In this document: piece by piece, positions 1-12,500 of the stretch
How the letters are laid out: the number at the start of each line of letters is the position of its first letter
Position numbering within the stretch: the first letter of the stretch is position 1
From: Zonotrichia leucophrys gambelii
Lineage: Eukaryota > Chordata > Aves > Passeriformes > Passerellidae
Reading direction: 5' to 3'
DNA: 64,000 nucleotides
Assembly (NCBI RefSeq): GCF_028769735.1
Contig: NC_088171.1
Coordinates: 72,123,216-72,187,215, forward strand
Made by a program: the position numbers and the translations under genes
The notes under the pieces: model-generated
Databases searched by the model: none
The model's input: only the letters and a program-made list of their open reading frames with translations
Told to the model about the DNA's origin: nothing

Positions 1-426
1 CTCACAAAACAGTACTGTGGAAATTTCCATGTTCTCTTTGTTATGGTGAACAAAAACCACCTCCCTAATTGGGAGGAGATAAACTTGTGCTTGTACCTGT
101 AAGACTTAAATGTCTTTTTAAATGTATATTAATTGATTATATAACCAATCTTTTTCTATTACTGTTTTATTTAAAAGTAATGGGTTTTTTGTTAGGTTCT
201 TATTATTTTTAATTTATTTTGATTTCTTTTAAATTGTCAGTCTGGAAGCTTTCACTGCAAGTTGTTTCTCAGTTTGTTTGTTTTCTTTTTGTTACTTTTT
301 GGATTGAAACTTAAGCCCTATCAAATGTAATCACTATTCATTGATTTTGTCTGCAGCAAAGTTGCCTCTCTTCTTTTGCAAATATATTGCTGTTCATAAA
401 TTTTCTGTATACTTTTCGTATTTAAG
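1..426 (+). other. Partial DROSHA intron entering the window
   Basis: AT-rich intronic sequence ahead of the first exon visible here. The exon upstream (ending with the G of codon 666) is outside the window. Nothing else recognised. Confidence 0.8.
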
Positions 427-501
427 GTCCTTCACTTGAAAATGATTCTGTTTCCTGTCCCAGATACCACTTCATGCCACGGTTTGTGAGATTTCTCCCA
501 G
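427..501 (+). CDS. DROSHA: DROSHA exon, residues 667-690 (end of central platform)
   Basis: The acceptor is ...tttaag and the donor is gtaatg. The first two bases complete a Gly codon (666) and the last base starts Asp691. The translation begins [16 protein letters not shown] and runs into a conserved [10 protein letters not shown]676 and H680 fall at positions reported as zinc ligands in the human central domain (from memory). Residues 668-679 are the most diverged part of this half of the protein compared with human, yet length is conserved. Confidence 0.93.
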
Positions 502-3500
502 GTAATGTTTGTATTATATAGCTTTATACAAATTAGATCTAAAAATCTTATAAAAAAACCAAAAGCAAAACAGAAAACAACCCTATCCCCCAGAAGAAAA
601 TCCTCCACTAAAAACCCCTTTATTGCAAGTCAAATAGTTCAGTCAGTGCAGAGATCTGGTGCTTTTACCTGAAGTCTTCAATGCTTGCTGGCAATGTGGA
701 TGGTTTACTCAGAACTGAGATTCAGATGGGCAGGCTAAGTCTTGCTTCCAGCTTTTGTGTGTGTAGTCATTTTAGGCAGTGCTGGGTCCTCCTTGCTCCA
801 GCCCTGTGATGGAGCTGTGACATTTGAGGAGTGCTGTTATCTAATCTTACACATTTCATGTGGCCCCAGCTCTTCAGGGTACCACGTGGTTAGATCACAG
901 TTCTTGATGTGCAAGGGTCAGCATCACTGGCACCCCCAAGCATGTTTTTCTGATAGTTTCTTTATCCTACTGCAAGCTTAGACCTTGTAGCAAATAGTGA
1001 AAGACAAAAGCCATCATTCCTGTGCAGTTCAACCCTGGCCTGGCAGCAGAGGACAAGATTCCATGTGGAGCATCGCACTCATTTTGAGCGGACGGCTTAC
1101 GTAGGCATTTAATGCATCCTAAGACACCAGGACAGGCTTTCAGTTGATGTAAATGTCATGGCTCCAATGAAAATGTCCTGCTGAGATCCTGCCAGTGATT
1201 GGAGGATCACAGTGATTGGAGGATCACGGCAGGAGGGTTGTGTGGACAGAAGGATGTGTTTCAGCTGTGGGATTTAGGGTGCAGATGAAATAAGGAACAG
1301 CCTTCATCAAGAGGGCTGTGACCTGGAGGTGCTTTCTGGTCTGGGCTTTGAAATTTTATTGGGATATTAATTATAGCTGGTGCAAAATGAGTTTTGGCTT
1401 GTTACTGTGGAGAGAACTGATGGCTAGATGACTATTTCTAATTGTTGTTCCTTCCTGGATACACAGTACTCAATCAGAAGCAGAGCTCTGAGGCTTGCTA
1501 GCAAACATTGATTTGGTTTTGCTGAAGCAATTTACAAAATAAGCCATCAAGCCACATGTGGCTGATTAACTTGACCTCATCACAAAATGAGAACAAGTTT
1601 GTCCTGCCTAGTTTGTGTAGCTTGAGGGTGCATTCCTGTTAAGGGTTTTAATATTCTGACTTTTTTTCTTTAATTTTAGATTAGAAGTTAGCTCTTTCTG
1701 TGCTGTTGGGTTGTTTACTGATAGGGAGAGATAAGTCTCTGTAATATGTATTCCTGTGTATGTGTGCTGCATCTTCTTTAAGGTCCCCAGCCTTCTAACT
1801 CTTTTTAAAAAATGTCTTTTTTCTGATATTCCTGGATATGTAGTTGCCTTTTAGCATCTTTTTGACAGGTTGTTTTTTTTAATCAAGCTTTCATTTTTTA
1901 TTGATTATTTTTTGAAGTATCCTTGAAGATTTTTAATTTTCAGAGAGTGGAAATCTATTTCCTTCAGGTGTGTTTGCAGAACACTTCTTAAGTCTAATCA
2001 AAGAAGATGTTGGTGCATCAGATCTCCGCACATCCATCAGCTCTCTCTTTAAAGATAGGAATGAATTGCTGATTTCCCATCCCTTCTACTTTTTCTTTCT
2101 TACTTTCCTAACATTGTCTAAAAATAATGAGGTTTGGGATGTCAGGTTTTCTGTGTGGATTTTCTTAGACACAGGCCTTAGAGTAGCTCTGACCTAGTCA
2201 TATCCGGTTTACTGAGATTCACAGCATGCAGAACAGTTGCTGTATTGTATTAATTTTCATAGGTTTTTATGATGATAAATATATTCAGAGAAAAAAAGCC
2301 TAGGAAAAACACATTTGAGGTCCTAAGTACTTCATATTCTGATTTAGAAAGAGTCTTTGACTTGCACTTAGCACAACCATCTGTAGCAACATGTACATAA
2401 TCTTCCATGGGTAAGGATACACTTACATTTTAGTGATTGGTGGGTGGGAGCTACCTCTTGTGTAAGAGTATAATCCAGTTGTTGTGGAGTCCCCCTTTAA
2501 TTTGAAGGAAAACTTTGCACATTTGAAAATCTGTCCCTGTAGCTATTTAGAAGTGTTTTCTATTTTCAGTGAGGTCAGGGGTGTATTTTCCCCACTTAAG
2601 ATTCCATCTTGGAGTTTGGGTGAGTTAGCTGTTCTGAGAGGCCAAGTTACACCATTGCCTGTCATCATTTCTGTGCAGTAGTGCTGTTTTCCCAGCAGAA
2701 GTAAGAGAAGGGCTTGGTTCCTCACATGCCTTGTAGAGGACATCATCTTACACAGTGCTGCTCTTGTGCAGCAGCTCTGCAAGGCTTCTCCATCATGCCT
2801 GGGATCACACTCCTTGTGCTGTGGTGTCGTCCCCTGTATTGCTCTGAGGTTTTACTCCTGGTTTGTCACCGTTTCTCTGTGTGGGTGTAGTGATAGAGAG
2901 AATATTCTCAGTGACTGGACTCAATTGTATCTGCTCCTTGAGAGAGGAAAATCAGCATTTGTGTTCTGTGGGGCTGAAATGCAAAGATTCTTCCATACCT
3001 GCAAATTAGCCCTGTTATTAAGGGAGGGAATTAGAGAGATGTATGTCAAAATTAAAGCATTGTGGGAACATGCAGTGACTTTTCACTGACATGAGCAGAC
3101 TTAGTGGATTTGAATAGTCAGTGGTCTGAATGATCACTGAGTGGTGATTTGTCAGAACCATCACTCACCTTCCCTGTTTGCATATTCACATCTATACCTG
3201 GCTTCAGGTAGCCAGGCAGATTACAGTGTCTTCTTTTATTACAAGGAGCCTTTGCTGTGCATTTTTCCTGGGAACTCAGAGGTGTTAAGTAATTTTCACA
3301 TGCCCTTGATTCATTTAGTGAGACAAGACAGCATGAGGCTCTTTAGTCTTCATTACTGCAGTTATGGTATGTAAGCACTACAGATGAGTTTAAAGTGCAG
3401 GGATAGCTTACTACATCCATCCAGAAGTATCCTGTAAAATTTTGAGTGTACTTGAAAAAAGCTGCCTAACGCCTAAAGGCTTCTTAACTGCTGTTGTGAA

Positions 3501-6500
3501 AAGAATGATAAAATTGTGAAAAGGAAGGTATAACTGGACAGCATATCTGATTGTTCTGCTTACTCATTTTAAAGTTTATTCAGGCAAGTTAGGAACTTCA
3601 AGTTTACAGTATGATGGAACTGATACTCTTGCCACCATTACTGTTACTGCTTTAGTTTAGCAATTATGTTTTTGTGTGAGCAGTATTCATCAGTAAAACA
3701 TTTGCCTTCATGTTTGTCAAATCATATAAGCATTTTGCATTTTATTTTGTTCATACAAACGCTTTGTGTTCTGCATATTTTCTCTTATGCTCATGCTTTA
3801 GGAATGAATCTCTAATATGTATTTTTTTATTTATGATTTTAAGATGGAGGAAAAGAAGTACTCTCAATGCATCAGATTCTCCTCTACTTGTTACGATGCA
3901 GTAAAGCTCTGGTGCCTGAAGAGGAGATTGCCAACATGCTTCAGTGGGAAGAACTGGAATGGCAGAAATATGCAGAAGAATGCAAAGGGATGATCGTTAC
4001 CAGCCCTGGCATGGTAGAACAAATAAACAATTTTTTGGTTTTTTGAACAATCCAGTGACATGTACCTGTCTTCTTTCAGAGAGTTTGTTACAGGATAAAA
4101 TAGAGCAGGAAAAAGTGACCAGTGGCAGTTGCAGATTGCAATAAGAACAATTTATTAACTGGTTCCAACACTGAATTGTCCCCTCTGCTTCTGTACTAAA
4201 GGGTATATTTTCAGATGGGCACTGTTTCAATGTGCATGTTAAAAGGAAGAGCTATATTTGATGTGTGTAAAACTTTCCTGTTTTCTCAGACACTCTTTAT
4301 GTGCATGATCTCATTCTCTTTTCCCAGACACAGCACCAGAGAAATAGTAACTATTTGCTATTTACTTTTCCCTTCCTCTTTTGACCCCCTATTGACAGCT
4401 CTGTTTAATGTGTGCTGTCCAAACACTGGCTTGAATATGGAAAAGGTGTTTTCTGCCCGTGTAGTTTTTTCCACGTTGTTTCTGTGCTGCTCTCACTCAC
4501 ACTGAGGAATTTTGTGTACGTTAATTAATGCATGTAATCATTTTCAGTACCTAGTTTGAAACCCCTGTGGCCTTATTATTTTTGGAACAATTGGTATTTT
4601 AAAGCACTTGTTTTCTGAACACAGCTCCTTTCAACTCCGGTGTGTATGTGAATTCAGCCCATTATTCTTTTAAGAAATGTGGGTCACAAGAGTAGATGAA
4701 TGTCCAAAAGAGTATCTTAGAGGCATATTTTGGACCTAATATTTGAGACCAACATGCAGCTTTGTCAGTAGTAATACCTTTCTTTTTCTGACTTCATTTT
4801 CCTCCTTTGCTCGTAGCAGAAATTCTTAGTTTCTGAAGAAAAAGTGTAACTTGGTACCCTGCCTAAGAAGGAATCTAGTTTTTCTACTGAAAAATCCGTC
4901 CCCGAACTGCAAGCAGGGTGACATGCTAAATACATTTTTCCAGTTCACATTTTCAAGTATGGCAGCATAACGTTACTAAACTGCTTAATAAGCTAATAAC
5001 AACTTGGGTCAGATTATTTTCCCCCGATTTCATTCTGAGTGAAGTAAAACTTTTGAAACAACAAGAAAATTAGGCTGTTTCTGGAAACATAAAATACATA
5101 AATACACGTGAACCCTCACTATGGAAAATTCTACCTCAGCTGCTTAAAATGGTTGCTAAACGAGAATCCCATAATAGAAATGGTTAGAAAACCTGAACAG
5201 CCTTAACTTGCCTGTGGTTTCTGTGATACAAGGTACAAGCCTTTCCACAATTGCCAGTGTCTAAATGCTATGCATTGATATAACTTCAGTTATTTTGCTG
5301 AAGATATGCTGATTTCAGCTAGCTGAAAACTCCCTTTTTTGTTTAGCATGGAGGAACGCATATGCGTTCTTGCTTGTGTCACAGAACTCTAAATGTCTGT
5401 ATGTACAAAGCAGTGTGATTTGTGAGCCATAGCGTTAATTCTGAGATCTTGTGTGATTTTCTGCTGGCAAACCTTGCATTCTACAAGGCAGCGTCTTTAG
5501 AGACGTGTGGACATCAAAATATGTAAGCATAAAAGAAATCTGTAGCGCTTTGAAATGTCATGTTATAATGGCATCATTAGAACGTGTCTTTTCTCTCAAG
5601 ATTGCAATGACATTCTTCTTAGTTTGTGGATTTTTTCCTGTACATTGCAGCATATTGGACTGATTATGAATGTAAGTGAAAAACAGAGTATGAAACTATT
5701 ACCTATGCATTTTACAGCATTGGAAGATAAAACAGTTCTGTTGGAGAGACAATATGAAACTGTTTTAAAAAATGACAGCTCTTCAATTCAATTATATCCA
5801 CTTGAAACAACAAAGTAAAAACACAGAATCTTGGTTTTTTGCACAGCATCTTTTCAGAAATAATAATTCCTCTTATGATCAAATCTAGATTTTATGTGTT
5901 TGTTTTATTTTTTTTTTTCAGTGTGAGGTATATGTATGTGCAATATGGAGAAGGGAAAAAACGTATAATAGGATATGAATCCCACTTTAACAACTAACAG
6001 TATTTCAGCATTATTTAAAATTATTTTGCTTATTCGTGGTGTTTCATTAGTTCAGTGTAACTTTGTGTTTGAATAGATTTAGAAGTTCACAAATTTTAAT
6101 AGTCTTTCATACTTCATTCTTCCTAAAATATTGATGGTTTTCTCACTACTACGTAGAAATATGTATATATTAATATACTTCTGTACTGCATCTGCATGCT
6201 ATTTCATGTTTTGTTCTAATGTCAGCAGAGCCTTGATTGATGAGATTTGGAGTAGGAAACAAAAATAACAGGCCTCTGTTCTGTTAGAATTTCTTTGGTT
6301 TTGATGTGACTTTAAAGGGAAGGTTGTGATTATTGGATAGTCTATCAAAGCACTTTTAATAGAGCACAGGGAGAAAGCTCTGGAAGAATAACATCTAATT
6401 TGCTTGCATCCTGTCTGCTGGTGTGCAATTTATACTCCATGTTTCTTTATGTTGCTGTTTGTTCAGTTAACCTTCAGAAAGGGCACAGGAGAGGAGGCTG

Positions 6501-9500
6501 GTGTTCATGATGAAATAAAAAAGCATAACCCAGCTACACCCCTCTCATAGCTGTCAGTGAGGGAGCAGTTGTGATTAGGTCTTGGAGAAGTTCTTTTGTC
6601 TGGTTGCTGTCAGCTCTCTGTGAACAGCTGTGTAACTGATTGACGACTGCAAGGAACTGTCTTGGAAATGAAGAGGAGTCTGGTTTTGAGCAGTCCTGAG
6701 GTCACACATTTAACACAGACCCTGCTGCATGCATAGGGAAAGATGTCCTTTTTGCTCTTATGAGTAGTTCATTGCCTCTGTTGAGGTATCTAAATTGTGC
6801 CTGTATTTTTTTAATTGTATTGATTATAATTGATATGTTGAGTAATATTAAACAATTATTGTTTAATATTCTGTTAGTTGTATTTTGATGACCTGGTTCT
6901 CAGAGGAGTGGTGTATCAAGGCTGCTTTTTTAAGGGCTACAGAGATGGGAGAATTTCCTTAATTTAATATTAAGAGTAGGGAGAACCAACAAACAACTTA
7001 TGAGGAGACAAAAACTTCTCAAGCTGGTTTTGTGCAATCTCCAAAAAAAACAAAAAACAATTCCCTAAAAATAAAATTAACCTAGTCCTTAAAAAGCAGG
7101 ACTTTTAAGCTCTTGTTTAGAGGACAACATTCTGTCTGGTACAAATCTTACCCATTATTTTCTTTAGGGCTTTTTTTGTTGTAACCCTTTTTTATAAGAA
7201 GTGTTGTGGGGAAGACCTTTTTTCTCTTTTCTTTTTTTTTTTTTTTTGTGAAACCATCATCTTTAACTAACTAATTTAAGTAAGTTAACTATTAACTAAC
7301 ATAAATGTATTTTTTTTATTTTTTCCTCTGTTTTTTTTTGCCTGGGGAGATGTAACTTTATGTTCAGTCATCTTGTCTGCAGGGAAGCTGATAAGCATTT
7401 TCCCTTGGAAAATATTTCTTTATCTGAAAGCCAAGTATTTAAGTAAGAGGTTTTTTTTTGGTTTTTTTTAGAATAGGTTGAACTGTGGCCATATGTAGAA
7501 TTGACTTTGCTTTTCCCTGCAGAAAATTATTCCTGTGAACAGTTCTACCAAGGTGGTTTGGAGGGTAAAAGCTTTGTTCGTGACACAGTTTTTATTGTTT
7601 TGTGAAGAAAATGGTGAGAACTGTTTCTGTAACACTGAAACTCATCTTTGAGTGCATCTTTACAGTGCTAAATGAGAAGTTCTGAGATGCAGGTAACTAG
7701 AAGTAATGCCCTTTTTCTGAAACCCAAGACAAGCAAAATATATTGGCCCCATCCAGCTGATTGCAAAGGGGGGAGAAAGCAGGCACATTACAAAGCAGCT
7801 TGACAGGTAATGGAGAAGTTGTTTACTTGGAGACAAACTGTGCACCTTCAGCTGAGTTTTTAAATATGCTGGGTAAGTGATCAAAAGCTCTGTGAGCAGC
7901 ATGTCTGCCACAGTGACGAGTAATTACTTACTCTCTGCGTTCAGAGAGCTGAAGCAGAAGTTGCCTTCTTTTGCACTGTCCTTTTTAACAATGAAAAGAA
8001 CTTCTGTTTTGAACTGTTAAAAGGGCAAAAGTCTCCTCATTATACAAGACTATATTCCTCCTTGTACACATCAGCCTAGGAGCCTTTTCTGAGAGTAGTG
8101 TGACAGATTTTTTTTTATGCTGTTTAGTCAGTGTGATTGAATGGATCTAATAATGCCTTTATTTGCTTTGGGAAATCATGAACTAAAATTAGAGAGGTAA
8201 ACTGATCTTAGCAAACTGCTCAGGCATGTGGGTTTTTGGACACCAGAATGCTAATCCTAATTTTTATTTCTGGTATGATGCTTGACCAGAGAAAGTTGTT
8301 TCAAGTTCTTGGAAACAGTAAATTTCTGAACGTTTAAAATAAAAGGCCTTTTTGGTTTTTTTTTCTTTGAGTGTTAGGTCAATTAACTTTGTTTCAGTTA
8401 TTGTTGTTGCCAAATGTTTATAATAGTATTAATGATTAGTTTAATGTGCATCTTACCAAGTTTGGAATGTTGTTGCTTCATGTTTCCTGGATAGTGTGGG
8501 CTTGAGGCAGTAAATCTTCCATGGAGCTGCTGTCAATTTAGTTGTATTTTGGTGTTTTTTCTCCTAGAAGCCCAGCTCAGTTCGTATTGATCAACTAGAC
8601 CGCGAACAATTCAATCCTGATGTAATTACTTTCCCTATTATTGTGCACTTTGGGATACGACCTGCTCAACTCAGTTATGCTGGAGATCCTCAGTAAGATG
8701 CTTTTCCTTCTTTCTTTTGTTCAGGAACTCATTACTGTTGTCATTTGTGCCTTAAATAGGGCTTGGTTATGTGCTTAGTTGAGTCCAGTATAAAGCTTAG
8801 CACTTATGGTATCGGACACAAGCTCCTGCAAATTAGAAAATACGAGGCGTAACTTTTTCTCTGGAATAGTTCAGGATCTGCTGAAGTAAATATGCGTGCA
8901 TGTGTGGTATGAAACTTCTTAACCTGACAACAGCTCTTCTGGGTCCAGCCAAAGGTGGTTCCTCAAGCTCCATGTTATTTCTCTGAGAGGTCAGTGGCAG
9001 GTTTTCAGAGACAGAATAGTGTAACAGGAAGGCAGAGAAAGACAAGTAGTTACCCAGGCTTCCTAATGTCTGCAGCATATAGATTTATGAACTAGAGGAT
9101 GTATTTAGGTAATTTTGTTAAACAGCCCTGAATGGATATTTTAAAATTTCTCAAATCACTGTTTGAGTCTTATGCGACTGACAGGGAGATTTCAGATAAT
9201 CACTTCACCAGTACTGCTGTGCATCATATGCAAAAGTAATGATTTTTATTTCAGAGCTGCTGCTTGATTGTTTAATTAGATGCTCTTTAGGTCTCACATC
9301 TAATAAGGAATAATATAGCCATTTTCTGTTTGATTACTTCATGATGTTTGTTTCTTGCATACTGCTATATCCTACTTAATCATCTCTTTCTGTGCTTTGA
9401 AGGATCATGTCTACATAGTATTTCCTTGGTTGGAAGCTCTTTTCTGTGCTTTTTATATCCTGTTAGAGTTTGGGAGGAATGTAGAGAAGGAATGTAGAGG

Positions 9501-12500
9501 GAATCAGTACTTCAGGCAGACCAAGAAATGTTGTTTCACTGTGGATTGAAGAAAGGACGCAAAAGTGATTAATGGATTTTCTTCCCAGTTCTTTTCTTAA
9601 CCTCTGACTATTTCAGAGAATATTTCCAGTGACTGAGGCATCTGCTTTCTGCATGATGACAGTATAAGGCCTGTCTCTGGTGTATGTGTAGTTAAGGTTG
9701 TCTTTTTCCTCAATGCAGTAGTTTAAAAATGGTATTCCCCAATTAAGTACTCCCACTAATGAGAGAACCACAGGCCACTCCTTCCATTGAGAGACACAAA
9801 AAAGCAGAGATCACAGGCTGAGAGAAAAATTATTTACTGGAAACAGCAATGAGACAAGAAAATAAACAGTAACAGCAACAATACTAAAAACAAAAATGTA
9901 GAAAGAGAGGATAATTTGTGTGCAAATGCTCAACAGATCTGCAGTTTTGAGGCCCAAACACTCATGTGCATGTATGACATTTGTATTGTTTTGCAACTGC
10001 ATGCTGAGGATTTTAAATCCAAAGTGGTAGGAAGTAGGAATGTTGGGTGCTAATTCAGATAACAAAATGGATTTTTTTGGCTTTGATCATTAGTTTTATC
10101 TTAAAAATATATCTCTTTATCTTTTAGTTTTGTTGTCCATAAAAAGGAAATAATTAGACCCAAAAATACAAGAATTATCTCTACTTTGATGCTGAATTTA
10201 TTGCTGTCAAGTTCTAGTATTTTCATTGAAAATAGTATAAAGAGACAAAAATTGTTCTTCCCACACATTTTTATTTTCTTTTCTTTAAAATTTACATGCG
10301 GGTTTGTTTTTTGTGGTGAGTTTTAACCTCAGAGCTGCTTACAGAACACAGGTATGTTTTGTTTTATCAAAGTAACAAAGCAATTTTTGTGAAAGACCTC
10401 TGTGGTGCTGTCATAAATGTCAAGCTGAACTCTGATGTGTGTGCATCACAGAACAGATTTTCCTCTAATGTGTCTTTTCTTTGTGATGTTCTCATACACA
10501 TTTTTTTTGTAATGGTAATATGTTTATTAATTCTCCAACTTAATTGCAATAACAAAGCTTGTTTCACCCTTGTCAATACTTGCAGAAAAATATGAATTGT
10601 AGATCACAGTTTCAGGTTCTTGGTTTTCGGTTGAAACTTCCTCTAGGCATTTGTGGTGTTTTTTGGTTTTTGGTTTTTTTTTGGTTGATTTGTTCATTAA
10701 CTAATTTTTCTTTTTTGGATGATGATTTGTCAAAAATAGATGTGCTGTTCTGCAGATTGCAAAAGTGTGGTGAATGGAGCATGAGAAAAATCTATGTATT
10801 GACTATTTCAGATGTATTTGTAGACTTAAAAAATATCAGTATCTCCAGAGGCAGAGAGTATACATTCAAGAATGCTGCAGAGAAATACCTAGGGAAAAAA
10901 ATGCCAATAAGAAAAGATTTGTTTATGTATCTGTGAATGCGGGAGGCTGGGAAGATTATGAAATAGTAAAAGAGCTGCTGCTTTGTTGACTGCTAAGCCA
11001 CTAATATGAGAACTTCCTAATAAAACCACTGCTCTAAGTTGTTGCTGGGGAAGATTGTCTTTTATAATGTAAATACATGTAAAAATTTACTTGGGTAAAC
11101 TTCTTTCCTCTAGCCTCTAATTCTCTGTTTCCTATTCAAAATCTGATTTATGGTTGTCCTGAAGGACAACCTAAGGACACAGGGTCCTAAGGACAGAGTC
11201 CACATTTCTTAAGGACACAGGGTCCCTGTCACAATTCTCTGTGTTGCTCCTCCCACTGTAACTTTTGAAACTGTTGGTCAATTGCAGCTGAATATAATGT
11301 TGGGGTGTTGTCTTCAAATGGAGTAATTTCTTAAAAATTTGATGAAAGTTTGTGCTAGATCACTGAGGGACTCCCGCCAAGGAAAACATTGTAATTGGGG
11401 CTCATGTGTAATTAGACACTGCCAAAATAAGAAAAGGCTAGATGGTTGGAGAAAACCAGAAAACTTAAGTATGTGCCAATCACAGAAATAACTTGAATTG
11501 CTCTTTCGATTCAGTGGAAATTCATAGGGAGCAAAACTTTCTTTTCACTTTTCATAGAGTAACTTCACGTTGCGTGTGACTTGTAGAGCTCTTCTTATGT
11601 GCTTCACTGAAATGTTTGAGCTGATGTAAGGACAGACACTTCCTTGGGAAAGGGTGCTACTCCTTTGCAGTGAGAGATAAGTAGGAGTGTGGAGAAGAAG
11701 GAGTTTTCATCTGCCTGAATTGAGTTAAGGGGCAGGCACATCTTTTCAGCATACAGAGTTGGCCCTTTGGGTGAGGATCTGGGAGACCTGGGGTCTGCCT
11801 GGGTCTTGGCTGTTCTTTACGTCACTCTGAGCACCAATGCCTCCTCTCTGCTTCCAGGCCCACCCTGCTTGAGCAGCTACCCAGGCACTGCCACCTATCA
11901 GAAAGTACATTGAGATTATTTTATTTCTGTAGCAAAGAGGTGCTTGTAGACATTCTTCGTGTATGTTGTGTGCATTATTAGCAGCTGGTGTGTTCCTAAT
12001 GACAAACAGGGGGAGAGAGACACTTCTGTTCGCTGACCAAAATACTTGTTTTCTGGTTTTGTCCCTCAGATACCAAAAGCTGTGGAAGAGTTACGTGAAG
12101 CTGCGTCACCTGCTGGCTAATAGTCCCAAAGTCAAACAGGCTGATAAACAGAAATTATCACAAAGAGAGGTATTCTGGACCTTCCTATAATTGATAATTG
12201 AACATTGTAATTTGGGATGGAATAAAGCCATATGACTGCCCTGTTTATGGAAACAATAGAAATCCTTTACAAAACATTTCCATTCCAGACTCTTTACAGA
12301 GATTTTATTTTTATCTATGCTTGTTATTGAATGGAGGTTTTTTTCCTTTTTTCAGCTGTCAGACTGCTGCAAGTTTTTTACCCAATTATAGAAATTATTG
12401 TTATGGAACCATAACTTCTTTATAGCTGTTGCCATTAATGGTTTCAAGAATTAGCATAGAGAAGGAATTTTTATTTCATAATGTACTTTTAACTGGCTCA

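Noticed and set aside
10559..10989. A 125-codon ORF and overlapping 71-codon ORF in a DROSHA intron
   Set aside because: They are low-complexity and T-rich in the first part, with no motif, no splice context and no resemblance to a known family.
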